Below are positions 8,337 to 16,920 of a stretch of 64,000 nt of DNA, in pieces. The stretch is from Vallitalea pronyensis. Lineage in GTDB: Bacteria; Bacillota; Clostridia; Lachnospirales; Vallitaleaceae. The first letter of the stretch is position 1, and every line of letters begins with the position of its first letter. The notes beneath the pieces were generated by a model. That model was not told the DNA's origin, ran no database searches, and saw only the letters and a program-made list of their open reading frames with translations. The stretch covers positions 5,971,001 to 6,035,000 of the forward strand of contig NZ_CP058649.1 of the NCBI RefSeq assembly GCF_018141445.1, in the 5' to 3' direction. Position numbers and translations under genes: made by a program.

Positions 8337-9278
8337 ATGAGAAAGTCAGAAAGAATCTATGATATGATGGTCTATCTTAACGGCAAAAAATATTTCAATC
8401 TCAAAGATTTAATGCATAAATACAACATATCTAAGAGCACTGCATTGAGGGATATACAATCATTAGAAGAAATTGGTATGCCAATCTACTCTGAAAAAGG
8501 CCGGCACGGCAAGTACGTCATCTTAGATAATAAGTTATTATCACCCATTGTTTTTACAATAGATGAAATGTATGCCTTGTATTTTTCAATGCTTACTTTA
8601 GATGATTACCAAACAACACCTTTTCAATTAAATTTCACCACCTTAAAACAAAAATTTCAAAAATGTCTTTCTGAAAAATACGTGGATGCGTTATCCAAAA
8701 TGGAAACCATTTTGAGATTACAAGTTTCCAAGCAGCCCAATATCACTCCGTTCCTGAAAGATATTTTAGAAGCAGCCATGTATGAAGACGTATGTAGGGT
8801 GACATACACAAAGCAAGAAATAGAAACATGTTACATTGTACAGTTTTATGATATGCGTTCAAAATATGGTCAGTGGTATACAACAGCACTTAATTACGAA
8901 ACAGGTAATCGGCAAGTTTTTAGGTGTGATAAAATCATAGCATTGGAGGTAACACGTGCATACCAACCTCAACCTTTACATGCATTACAATCTTGTTCAC
9001 ATACCATATATAAGCAACGTGGAGCTACAGCATTCAGTGTTAATATTACCTCAAAAGGCGTGGATTTATTTTATAAAGAGAATTATCCATCCATGAAACT
9101 GCATTCTGAAAACGGACAATATAGGATAGAGGGTTTTTATAACAAAGATGAAGAAGATTTTATTGCAAAATATTTTATAATGTATGGGGATGCCATCACC
9201 CATATAGAACCGACAGCTCTTAAAAATCTAATTGTCAGTAGAATGGCATTACTCGTTAACCATTTTAAAACACTATAG
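8337..9278 (+). CDS. YafY-type HTH and WYL-domain transcriptional regulator
   Basis: 313 residues. The amino end is a helix-turn-helix of the HTH_11/DeoR kind (FNLKDLMHKYNISKSTALRDIQSLEEIGMPI, residues about 19-49), followed by a wing GRHGKYVIL. Residues about 140-215 form the WYL ligand-sensing domain (YIVQFYDMRSKYGQWYTTALNYETGNRQVFRCDKI, with WYTTA in place of WYL), and the rest is the WCX carboxyl extension. Such proteins act as repressors or activators, often of neighbouring genes, here most likely the divergent flavin-binding protein. A good terminator follows. Confidence 0.9.
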   Translation: MRKSERIYDMMVYLNGKKYFNLKDLMHKYNISKSTALRDIQSLEEIGMPIYSEKGRHGKYVILDNKLLSPIVFTIDEMYALYFSMLTLDDYQTTPFQLNFTTLKQKFQKCLSEKYVDALSKMETILRLQVSKQPNITPFLKDILEAAMYEDVCRVTYTKQEIETCYIVQFYDMRSKYGQWYTTALNYETGNRQVFRCDKIIALEVTRAYQPQPLHALQSCSHTIYKQRGATAFSVNITSKGVDLFYKENYPSMKLHSENGQYRIEGFYNKDEEDFIAKYFIMYGDAITHIEPTALKNLIVSRMALLVNHFKTL

Positions 9279-9301
9279 GATATATGATATAAGGATACTA
9301 T

Positions 9302-9351
9302 AAAAAAGCTAAATTGTAGTTCATTAATTGAACGATCATTTTAGCTTTTTT
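9302..9351 (+). terminator. Terminator of the WYL regulator
   Basis: AAAAAAGCTAAA and TTTTAGCTTTTTT form the stem, with a T-run at the 3' end, 24 bases after the stop. Confidence 0.75.
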
Positions 9352-9609
9352 GCATTGTTTTATTATATAAAAACTCTAAATTTTTTTATATATCAGTTTA
9401 TTTTCTTTTAATTTTATTTTTAACTGAAACAATTGACTCGGTAAGCCATAAGTGTTACAATTCCCTTGTTGCAATTTTTTATTTCTTTTGCAAATATAGG
9501 CTAGACAAAAGATAGGAGTGATTAATTCAGTAACAAATTATTAGTTATGTTTTTATTATCAGTAATATCTAAGGGTATATAGTTAACAAAAGAAAGTGAG
9601 GGACTACAA
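9352..9609 (+). other. Non-coding leader region of the NlpC/P60 gene
   Basis: 258 bases with no convincing gene. TTGCAA words at about 9470 and 9489 frame a T-rich stretch, and a GTGAGG ribosome binding site precedes 9610. No consensus promoter could be fixed. Confidence 0.4.
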
Positions 9610-11103
9610 ATGAAAAAAAGTAAGTGTTTTGAGTTATGGCGGTTTAAAAAAATGAATAGGATGCTAATTTTTTCTTTAATGATTGTTTTAATATTGCCTA
9701 CTGGAAAGCTATTTGCTTCAACTCCACCGGAAACTAATCAAGAACAAAATGTACAAGAAATTAGTAAGAAAAAAGTTACATGTAATAACCCTATCTTAAA
9801 TTATGACCTTCCTCATGTGACAGAAGATATGCTTTATGCTTCATTTTGGACCGATAAAGTTGAGCATCCTAATGATATCATTCAGCCCATAGAAAAAATC
9901 CAAGCACTAAATAAAGAGAATATCAACAACTTAGATTATTTAGTGGATATATTTTCATTAGGCGAGTCTGTAACAAAAAGTTGGTTAATTGAAGAAATAA
10001 ACAATATAAGTAAAATATCACAATACAAAAGGTATAACAGTGAAGGACAATTACTCACTCAGGCGTATTATGATCAATTAATACATAATATGAATGAAGA
10101 AAGCATTGAAGAAAACACCCCCATAACATATGGTATAGCTGTAAAAAGAACTCAGATTAGAACTTGGCCAACCTATGATAAAGCATATAAGACCAGTGAA
10201 AAACAAGACCTTGATCGTTTTTTAGAAACAGCAGCCTATACCATGGAACCAATAGCTATTTTCCATACAAGTAGAGATGGCGAATGGTATTTTGCAGCGA
10301 CATATAATTATTATGGGTGGATTCCTGTGGAAGATATTGCTATTGCTGAAAAACAAGAAATACTTGACCTCACATCATGTGATGATTTTTTAGTTGTTAC
10401 AGGTGATAAAGTTTATGCACGAGGCATTGGACGTTGTGATGATCATAGATGCCCTAGTAAAATTCAATACGATATGGGTGTTAGGATACCTTATGTGAAA
10501 GTATTACCATCCAGTATACATAAAAATAAAGCAAAAAATCACTATATTATTAAGAGACCCATAAGAAATGAAAACGGTATGATGGAAATTAGGTATGCTA
10601 AAATATCAAAAAAAAGTGATGTCAACGTAGGGTACCTCGACTATACAATAAAAAATATTATGAATCAAGCGTTCAAATTCTATGGCGAAATCTATGGTTG
10701 GGGTGGCGATAATAATGCCAGAGACTGTTCAGCGTTCATTATGGACATCTTTAGATCCTTTGGGATCACCCTTCCAAGGAATGCAGGCCAGCAAGTGCCT
10801 ACAACGGGGTTAATTTATGATTTTGAAAATACAACCGATAAGTTAAAACTTCTAGAAACCATGAAACCAGGTACCGCCATATATTTTGATGGTCATGTTA
10901 TGCTGTATGTGGGGCAACATGAACAAAGACATTATATTATACATGATGTGATCAAGGTCAATTATATGAATGATGACAACGTGATTGTTCCTTACGTACT
11001 TGAACAAGTAGCACTTACCTCCCTAGACTTATATAATAACAGCCATGAATTATATATCCATGCACTGACAAAAGGTAATCTGTTCTATTGGGGAATAGAA
11101 TAA
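9610..11103 (+). CDS. Secreted NlpC/P60 peptidoglycan hydrolase with SH3-like domains
   Basis: 497 residues. A signal-type hydrophobic stretch (about 17-36) follows a basic start, so it is exported. The middle part (about 170-340) holds two bacterial SH3-like domains, seen in VKRTQIRTWPTYDKAY and DGEWYFAATYNYYGWIPVEDIAI, which bind the cell wall. The carboxyl part is the NlpC/P60 peptidase: catalytic Cys373 in ARDCSAFI, His429 in GHVMLYVG, with a third polar residue near 441-445. It probably cuts peptide bonds in wall stem peptides. Architecture matches the SH3b1-SH3b2-NlpC/P60 proteins. It is a single gene. Confidence 0.9.
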   Translation: MKKSKCFELWRFKKMNRMLIFSLMIVLILPTGKLFASTPPETNQEQNVQEISKKKVTCNNPILNYDLPHVTEDMLYASFWTDKVEHPNDIIQPIEKIQALNKENINNLDYLVDIFSLGESVTKSWLIEEINNISKISQYKRYNSEGQLLTQAYYDQLIHNMNEESIEENTPITYGIAVKRTQIRTWPTYDKAYKTSEKQDLDRFLETAAYTMEPIAIFHTSRDGEWYFAATYNYYGWIPVEDIAIAEKQEILDLTSCDDFLVVTGDKVYARGIGRCDDHRCPSKIQYDMGVRIPYVKVLPSSIHKNKAKNHYIIKRPIRNENGMMEIRYAKISKKSDVNVGYLDYTIKNIMNQAFKFYGEIYGWGGDNNARDCSAFIMDIFRSFGITLPRNAGQQVPTTGLIYDFENTTDKLKLLETMKPGTAIYFDGHVMLYVGQHEQRHYIIHDVIKVNYMNDDNVIVPYVLEQVALTSLDLYNNSHELYIHALTKGNLFYWGIE

Positions 11104-11141
11104 GGTACTACATAAGAGTTTTATAAACCAATGACTAAATG

Positions 11142-11180
11142 GCCTTCTATCGATCGTGTAAAATCATAGAAGGCTATCTT
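11142..11180 (+). terminator. Terminator after the NlpC/P60 gene
   Basis: GCCTTCTAT (11142-11150) pairs with ATAGAAGGC (11166-11174), followed by TATCTTTATT. It lies between convergent genes. Confidence 0.65.
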
Positions 11181-11211
11181 TATTATTTTATAGCTTTGTT
11201 TACCGTCTTTT

Positions 11212-12435
11212 TCAAATCCCACTACGCTTCTTCTTTGTTCCCTTTAATCCTATGAATTTCATAGCTATTTTAACAATAAGTTTTATCACCTTACTATCAA
11301 GCTCTTTATGTGCATTTTTGAGCTCTTTTCTTATTTGTATGTTTTGAGGACAATGTTTCTCACACTTTCCACACGCCGTACAAAGGTTTGCTCCCGATTT
11401 ACTTGCACCAAATACGCCAAGTACACGGCCTATATATTGAAGCTGGGACAGTCTGCTGTTAAAAAAATACTTATCATTATACTCACTGAATATGGAGGGA
11501 ATAGCCACTCCAAATGGACAAGGCATACAGTAATTACAACCTGTGCAGGGTACCTTCATCAGGTGTCTATATATTTCCTTAACTTCATCCACAATCTCAA
11601 TCTCTTCTTCTGACATACTGTTAGCTGTTGTCAAATTTGCAACCTTAATGTTCTCTTCAATATGTTCATCCACATTCATACCACTAAGAACAACACCCAC
11701 TTCTTTATGGTTCCAAATCCATCTAAGCGCCCAGAAAGCTGCTGATCTTTTTTCGCTGTATTCATCAAATTTCTTCTTCACTTTATCCGGCGCTTTTGCC
11801 GCTAAGTTCCCACCACGCAAAGGTTCCATGATAACAACGCCTATTCCTTTTTCATAAGCTTTCTTTAGCCCTGCCAATCCTGCTTGATTATACTCATCTA
11901 AATAATTAAACTGAATTTGACAAAACTCCCAATCGTAATCGTCAAGAATCTTTATAAATTCTTCTGGTCTCCCGTGAAAAGAAAATCCGATATGTTTGAT
12001 TTGCCCACTTTCCTTCTTTTCCTTTATAAAATCAATAATGCCTAACCTTTTCAGTTTTTCCCATGATGTTAAGCTATCAAGCATATGCATAAGATAGTAA
12101 TCAATATAATCGGTGCTAAGTCTTTCCAACTGGGTGTCAAAATATTTTTGAATCTGTTGGGATTTTGTTATGAAGAAGGTGGGAAGCTTGTCAGCTATGT
12201 ATACTTTATCTCTAAGATCATGCTTCTTAATAAACTCACCTAATATCACTTCACTTTTACCATTATGATATGGATAAGCTGTATCATAATAGTTAACGCC
12301 ATTCTCATAGGCATATAGCAATTGTTTCTCTGTTTTTTCCTTATCAATTCTACCATTTTTACTAGGGAAACGCATACATCCATATCCTAAGACCGATAAA
12401 TCTTCCCCATCATTTACTAATTTCCTATATTGCAT
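11212..12435 (-). CDS. Aldo/keto reductase with carboxyl-terminal 4Fe-4S domain
   Basis: 407 residues. Residues 1-290 are an aldo/keto reductase barrel (GYGCMRFPSKNGRID, NYYDTAYPYHNGKSEVILGEF with the catalytic-type Asp and Tyr, YIDYYLMHMLDS, HIGFSFHG). The carboxyl part carries cysteine groups CTGCNYCMPCPFGV and CTACGKCEKHCPQNI, typical of the ferredoxin-like extension of this clostridial subfamily, so electron transfer to or from iron-sulfur clusters is likely. The gene is divergent from a TetR regulator, and its promoter overlaps that regulator's operators, so it is very probably under its control. Confidence 0.92.
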   Translation of the reverse strand: MQYRKLVNDGEDLSVLGYGCMRFPSKNGRIDKEKTEKQLLYAYENGVNYYDTAYPYHNGKSEVILGEFIKKHDLRDKVYIADKLPTFFITKSQQIQKYFDTQLERLSTDYIDYYLMHMLDSLTSWEKLKRLGIIDFIKEKKESGQIKHIGFSFHGRPEEFIKILDDYDWEFCQIQFNYLDEYNQAGLAGLKKAYEKGIGVVIMEPLRGGNLAAKAPDKVKKKFDEYSEKRSAAFWALRWIWNHKEVGVVLSGMNVDEHIEENIKVANLTTANSMSEEEIEIVDEVKEIYRHLMKVPCTGCNYCMPCPFGVAIPSIFSEYNDKYFFNSRLSQLQYIGRVLGVFGASKSGANLCTACGKCEKHCPQNIQIRKELKNAHKELDSKVIKLIVKIAMKFIGLKGTKKKRSGI

Positions 12436-12545
12436 ATCACAACCTCCTTCAATCGTCGAATAAATAAACGTTAGGATATTAACATCCTATCCGTTTTTTG
12501 CACCATTCATGACTACTACAATTAGGGTATACTTATATCACTTTT

Positions 12546-12602
12546 TAGTTGACACAGTGTCTATAAACTTATTATATGTTTTTACAGACACTGTGTCAAC
12601 TA
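12546..12602. promoter_or_regulatory. Overlapping divergent promoters with twin TetR-type operators
   Basis: Two exact 17-base inverted copies (12546-12562 and 12586-12602) each contain the palindrome GACACWGTGTC. Each copy also supplies a -35 TTGACA: plus strand 12549-12554 with TTATAT at 12572-12577, and minus strand 12599-12594 with TATAAT at 12576-12571, both with 17-base spacers. The two promoters share the central bases and run through each other to the reductase and the regulator. A repressor bound at either site would cover a -35 box. Confidence 0.85.
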
Positions 12603-12652
12603 TTTTTGAAAATTATTGAAAATCATGGTACAATAGCAACGAGGTGAAATGA

Positions 12653-13288
12653 ATGAGATTTGAACGTGCAAGGACTAACGAGCAAAGACAAGAAAGAAAA
12701 AAAGAGATATTAAAAGCATGTGCAACGTTGTATGACGAGTCAGGTATTGATGGTGTACATTTTAAAGCAGTCAGTGAGATAACCTCTTTTGTTCGATCAA
12801 CCATATACACCTACTACAAAACTAAGGAAGAAATCCTTCTGGACCTTCTTCTTGAAGATATTAAAACTTGGTCTTCGGATGTCCATTTCATTATAGAGAC
12901 ACATGACGTGTTATCAAAAGAGCATTACTGTCATGAATTAACAAATACATTTGTAAATAATACGCGGATGCTTCAATTAATGTCCATCCTTTACTCAATA
13001 TTGGAAAAGAATTGCAGTTTAGAAAAGCTGACCGCATTCAAGTCTGAATTAACAGGCTTAATGCGACCATTGATAACCAGTATAGATAAGTACTTTCCAG
13101 ATTCAGATGATGATTCAAAACGTACCTTTTTTTACACGTTATACTGCTTTGTATCAGGTTTATATCCAACAACCAATATTACTCAGAAGCAAAAAGAAGC
13201 CATAAAAAACTCAGGTATTGACTTTCATCCCGTAGATTTTGGTACGATGTGTTACAAAGGATTGTATGCATTAGCGTCTGAATTGTAG
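12653..13288 (+). CDS. TetR-family transcriptional regulator
   Basis: 211 residues. The DNA-binding part is residues 10-60: RKKEILKACATLYDESGIDGVHFKAVSE, then RSTIYTYYKTKEEILLDLL. The rest is a helical ligand-binding domain. The GAGGTG site sits 6 bases before the ATG. Twin GACACWGTGTC palindromes upstream are the likely binding sites, giving self-repression and control of the divergent reductase. The inducer is unknown. Confidence 0.92.
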   Translation: MRFERARTNEQRQERKKEILKACATLYDESGIDGVHFKAVSEITSFVRSTIYTYYKTKEEILLDLLLEDIKTWSSDVHFIIETHDVLSKEHYCHELTNTFVNNTRMLQLMSILYSILEKNCSLEKLTAFKSELTGLMRPLITSIDKYFPDSDDDSKRTFFYTLYCFVSGLYPTTNITQKQKEAIKNSGIDFHPVDFGTMCYKGLYALASEL

Positions 13289-13393
13289 TTACAACGCTAC
13301 TAAGTCTTTAAAAGTACACCATTTAACAGACGCTTACCTTCTCTTTAAAGGTAATGATTGTTACTCGTATCTTCAATTTTATACACTATCGGT

Positions 13394-15688
13394 TTAATTT
13401 TGAGACTTAAAGTTGTAAATGGGTTTCAATATCCCTTTAATATCAACTGTATCACCAATATGATCCACAATATCTTCCATGGATTTATAAGCCATGGGGG
13501 ATTCATCAATGGTTTTGGGCGTGACGGATGTGGAATAGATACCTGCCATCTCTTCTTTAAATGCCTTGAATGCGATAAGCTCAAAAGCTCTGGTTCTTGA
13601 CATTAGTCTTCCTGCTCCATGTGGAGCGGAATCGTTCCAGTCATCATTCCCTTTACCTACAGCCAGTATTGAACCATCACGCATATTAATGGGTATTAAT
13701 ACTTCTGTATTTTTTGAAGCCTTTATTGCACCTTTTCTTACAATGTTATCGTCAAAATCAATGTAGTTATGGGTTGTATGGAAACTTTCAAATTCACAAT
13801 GGCCAAACATATGTGTCAAAATTTTATCTGCCATTGTCTGTCTATTAAGTTCTGCAAACTGTTGACATATAGCCATATCATGGAGATATTCTTCTCTTTT
13901 TTCACCTTCTAAGTAGCACATGTCGTCAGGAAGTTCTTTATCTTTGTAGAACGTTGTCCTTAGTTCTACGATTGCATCTTGAATCTCTTTTCTTCTTCCT
14001 TCGCTTTTGTATGATTCAATCAACGCTTGTTTACATTTAATGAATTCATCATTATAGCCAGAATGGTATCCAATGGCTTGTTTCTGATAGTGGTTGGCAA
14101 CAACATATCCTAGATTTCTAGATCCTGAATGAATCACAAGATATTTGTTCTTATCCTCATCCCTATTCACTTCTATGAAATGATTGCCGCCTCCAAGAGA
14201 GCCGATGGCACGATTCCATTTTTTTAAATCCTGTCGCGCATCTTTAAGTAGTTTTAATTGTTCCAGTACTGGCACAAAATCCACTTGCTTATGTTGATTG
14301 ATGGCTTTTCCGTTTGGTATGTTGTGATGGATAAACTCATCTAATTGCTCTAAAGCCATGTCAACTTTCCCTAATTTCACCGTTAACATACCACATCCTA
14401 TGTCTACACCAACAATATTGGGTATCACTTTTTCTCCTAGATTAGCTGTGAAACCAATGACACATCCTTTTCCAGCATGGACATCTGGCATGATGCGAAT
14501 CTTAGCGTTAGAAAAAGATTCAATATCACATAATTCTTTAATCTGGGTCATTGCACCTTCTTCAATCACATCTGTATAGACAATGGCTTCATTATATTTT
14601 CCTCTAATAATCATTTTATCTGCCCCTTCTTTATGCTTTCTGATGCCATTATAACCCCTATTGTTACATAAAGATTGTTCAGTTAAATAAACCTTTAATT
14701 TTTTTTCATATTTTTCGTAGTAGTGAAGGGTTTTCTTTGCATCAGCGATTATTTCTTCTCTAAGTTCTTTTGGTTCAATGACTTCACATCTTGAACCAAA
14801 GGAAAGAATAAACTTTTTTATGACCAGAGTGTTTCTCATATCGGCTTCAAAGAGATAGATATGCATGTTGGAATCAAGGCATCTAACCACTTGATTTTGC
14901 CCATAAACCTTTTCTTCTAACATACGGCCCATTCTTCCATATACTTTTAATTTGACATGGGTAACATGTTCTTTGGCTCCTTCTTTATCAAAAAAGGCTT
15001 CTTCTTTATAATGACTGTCTATCGTATACCCATCCTTTAATAATTCAATGTCAATCATCCTGTGTAATTTAAACTTATTAAAACTTGAAAGCATATGTTT
15101 TATGCTTTCATCATAAGCAAAAACAATCCAGTTGGTATATTTAAATAACTTATAGGGATGAATAATATGGTAACTGTCTTTATTATAGCCTTTGTATAAT
15201 ATTTTCACTTTCCTTTTGGAATCAATGGCCGTCTGGATGATATAATATCTTCTTTCAATTTCCTCTGAAGGCATGCTTAATGGAAAATGACCATAGAGTG
15301 CTAACGCTTCGTTATGTTTAGTCTGTTCATTTTCTAAAAATGCATTCCCTAGATAATCAAGTAATGTTTTTTTATTGGGTACATTGCTTTCTTTTAAGAG
15401 GTACTCATATGCCGTGCCAAGTAATTTTAGTTGGATGTCATTCATCTTCATGCTTGGAAGCATGGCATCAAACTCCAGATAATATCCTCCATATTTACCT
15501 GATTTATAACCAATTGGATAACCTGCACCATATAAAGTATTCTTATAGTTATTTATATTTCTTGTTGTTTCTTCTCCAAGTAAATATGCAATCTCCGCCT
15601 TCTTAACATATTTCTTAGATTTAAGGATTTTGAGAAGTCTTATACATTGTATGGTTTTATTTGGTTTGTCATATTTTTTTCTTGGCAT
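13394..15688 (-). CDS. rtcB: WYL regulator fused to RtcB RNA ligase
   Basis: 764 residues in one uninterrupted frame. Residues 1-60 are a winged helix (KKYVKKAEIAYLLGEETTR), about 150-250 a WYL sensor (KVKILYKGYNKDSY, NWIVFAYDES) and about 260-335 its WCX end. Residues 359-764 are a complete RtcB, the GTP- and manganese-dependent ligase joining 3'-phosphate or 2',3'-cyclic phosphate RNA ends to 5'-OH. Metal ligands match the family: Asp429 and Cys432 in GVDIGCGM, His503 in GGGNHF, His520 in HSGSRN, a later His640; the GMP-accepting His690 lies in PHGAGR. WYL regulators are usually separate genes next to rtcB; here the stop is missing. An internal start at 14614 could still give free ligase. 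Confidence 0.88.
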   Translation of the reverse strand: MPRKKYDKPNKTIQCIRLLKILKSKKYVKKAEIAYLLGEETTRNINNYKNTLYGAGYPIGYKSGKYGGYYLEFDAMLPSMKMNDIQLKLLGTAYEYLLKESNVPNKKTLLDYLGNAFLENEQTKHNEALALYGHFPLSMPSEEIERRYYIIQTAIDSKRKVKILYKGYNKDSYHIIHPYKLFKYTNWIVFAYDESIKHMLSSFNKFKLHRMIDIELLKDGYTIDSHYKEEAFFDKEGAKEHVTHVKLKVYGRMGRMLEEKVYGQNQVVRCLDSNMHIYLFEADMRNTLVIKKFILSFGSRCEVIEPKELREEIIADAKKTLHYYEKYEKKLKVYLTEQSLCNNRGYNGIRKHKEGADKMIIRGKYNEAIVYTDVIEEGAMTQIKELCDIESFSNAKIRIMPDVHAGKGCVIGFTANLGEKVIPNIVGVDIGCGMLTVKLGKVDMALEQLDEFIHHNIPNGKAINQHKQVDFVPVLEQLKLLKDARQDLKKWNRAIGSLGGGNHFIEVNRDEDKNKYLVIHSGSRNLGYVVANHYQKQAIGYHSGYNDEFIKCKQALIESYKSEGRRKEIQDAIVELRTTFYKDKELPDDMCYLEGEKREEYLHDMAICQQFAELNRQTMADKILTHMFGHCEFESFHTTHNYIDFDDNIVRKGAIKASKNTEVLIPINMRDGSILAVGKGNDDWNDSAPHGAGRLMSRTRAFELIAFKAFKEEMAGIYSTSVTPKTIDESPMAYKSMEDIVDHIGDTVDIKGILKPIYNFKSQN
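14612..14653 (-). promoter_or_regulatory. Possible internal start signals for free RtcB
   Basis: Inside the WYL-RtcB frame, residue 359 is an ATG (14614-14612) with GAAGGGG ending 8 bases before it, a fair ribosome binding site, and a perfect TATAAT at 14653-14648 a little upstream. No good -35 box is seen. The 25 or so residues around it match neither domain and look like translated former spacer. This would allow both a fused and a free ligase product; it is inference. Confidence 0.4.
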
Positions 15689-15770
15689 AGGTCATCCTCT
15701 TTTACGTTATTTGTTTTAATTGTATCATATTGCTGGTCCTATTTCAGAAAAAAACCTGGGAACAGATGTG

Positions 15771-15800
15771 ATTAAAAAAGCATGCTCTTCGAGCATGCTT
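15771..15800 (-). terminator. Terminator of the GH16/GH43 operon
   Basis: AAGCATGCTC (15778-15787) and GAGCATGCTT (15791-15800) form a perfect 10-base stem with a 3-base loop, followed on the minus strand by six T. It closes the glycan operon just before the WYL-RtcB gene start at 15688. Confidence 0.9.
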
Positions 15801-15808
15801 AAATTGAT

Positions 15809-16834
15809 TTATAACGTAGTACCCTTGTTTTCAAAGTTTTTTAGAGGAATCTGGACATTGAAGCTATCCTGCTTCTCGTTATCAACAGCTGCTGCACACA
15901 AAAGTACTTTTGGCTGTCCATTTTCTATGTATAACTGTGGGCGTTCTAGCCAAGCAAGATCTTCCTTTTCACCATCCGACCAAGTGAAGTGAATGTCAAA
16001 AGCAAAAGGATTATTTCCCGGAAACCAATCCATCCCATTATCTGATTCAAATAAAGCTGTGGAATGCACATCTGATTTGGTGAAGTATCCCTGAAAATCT
16101 TTAACCAAAGCATAGTACTTACCATCGCCATACCAGATGAAAGGGTCCTCAACAGACCAATCATTTTCTGGATTTTGCATGATCGGTTTATCCGCTTTCT
16201 CAAAAGGCCCTAAAGGGTCTTCTGCAATAGCAACACCACAAATAACAGGTCCACCTTTTGGCATGTCACCATTGCCTACTGCCTTATAAACCATCAAAAT
16301 GCGACCATCAGGCATGAGAGCAGCAGAAGGATTACTGGTCATCAAATGGTCATAGGAGTCTTTCGTCACATCGATAACCGGTTGATCCAATCGATGCCAA
16401 GGACCTGATGGATGATCTGCCCATGCAACACCAACTCTTTGATTATTACGGTAAACCCACCATTCAGGGTCTTCGTGATCAATCACTTTACATGGATCCA
16501 TCCCATAAGTTCCCATATAATACATATAGTATTTTCCTTTGACTTTGATAACGGTAGGGTTATGAATACTACTACCATCCCAATACCCATCACCCCGTCC
16601 ACTTATAACAGCCCCTTTGGGTTCAAATGGCCCAAAAGGTGTTTCCCCAACAGCATAGGCAATCTCACTATGTGATACCCAAGCACCATGACCAAATTCC
16701 TCTTTCCAGCGGCTATAAAGCAAATGGTATTGACCATCATCACACTTTGTTAATGTAGCCCCCCATACTTTATAACCTTCTTCTTGAAATACTGCAGTCT
16801 TACTTGCTGGCATCATCATTTTATTAAAATCCAT
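15809..16834 (-). CDS. GH43-like five-bladed propeller glycosidase
   Basis: 342 residues, no signal peptide, so cytoplasmic. Repeated propeller-blade phrases are visible: KVWGATLTKCDDGQYHLLYSRW, NPTVIKVKGKYYMYYMGTYG, SNPSAALMPDGRILMVYKAV, VEDPFIWYGDGKYYALVKDF and LERPQLYIENGQPKVLLCAA. This is the fold of clans GH43/GH32/GH62-type and related uncharacterised families. The exact family and the acid/base pair are not certain. It is the last gene of the operon with two GH16-type proteins, so it probably trims imported oligosaccharides. I chose ATG 16834 over an upstream TTG. Confidence 0.75.
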   Translation of the reverse strand: MDFNKMMMPASKTAVFQEEGYKVWGATLTKCDDGQYHLLYSRWKEEFGHGAWVSHSEIAYAVGETPFGPFEPKGAVISGRGDGYWDGSSIHNPTVIKVKGKYYMYYMGTYGMDPCKVIDHEDPEWWVYRNNQRVGVAWADHPSGPWHRLDQPVIDVTKDSYDHLMTSNPSAALMPDGRILMVYKAVGNGDMPKGGPVICGVAIAEDPLGPFEKADKPIMQNPENDWSVEDPFIWYGDGKYYALVKDFQGYFTKSDVHSTALFESDNGMDWFPGNNPFAFDIHFTWSDGEKEDLAWLERPQLYIENGQPKVLLCAAAVDNEKQDSFNVQIPLKNFENKGTTL

Positions 16835-16920
16835 ATACAATCCATCTCTCTTTCGTTTAACTTATCCATAAGCTCATGGCTCATGGATACATGCCTAACG
16901 CCTACTTGTTACTGACATGA

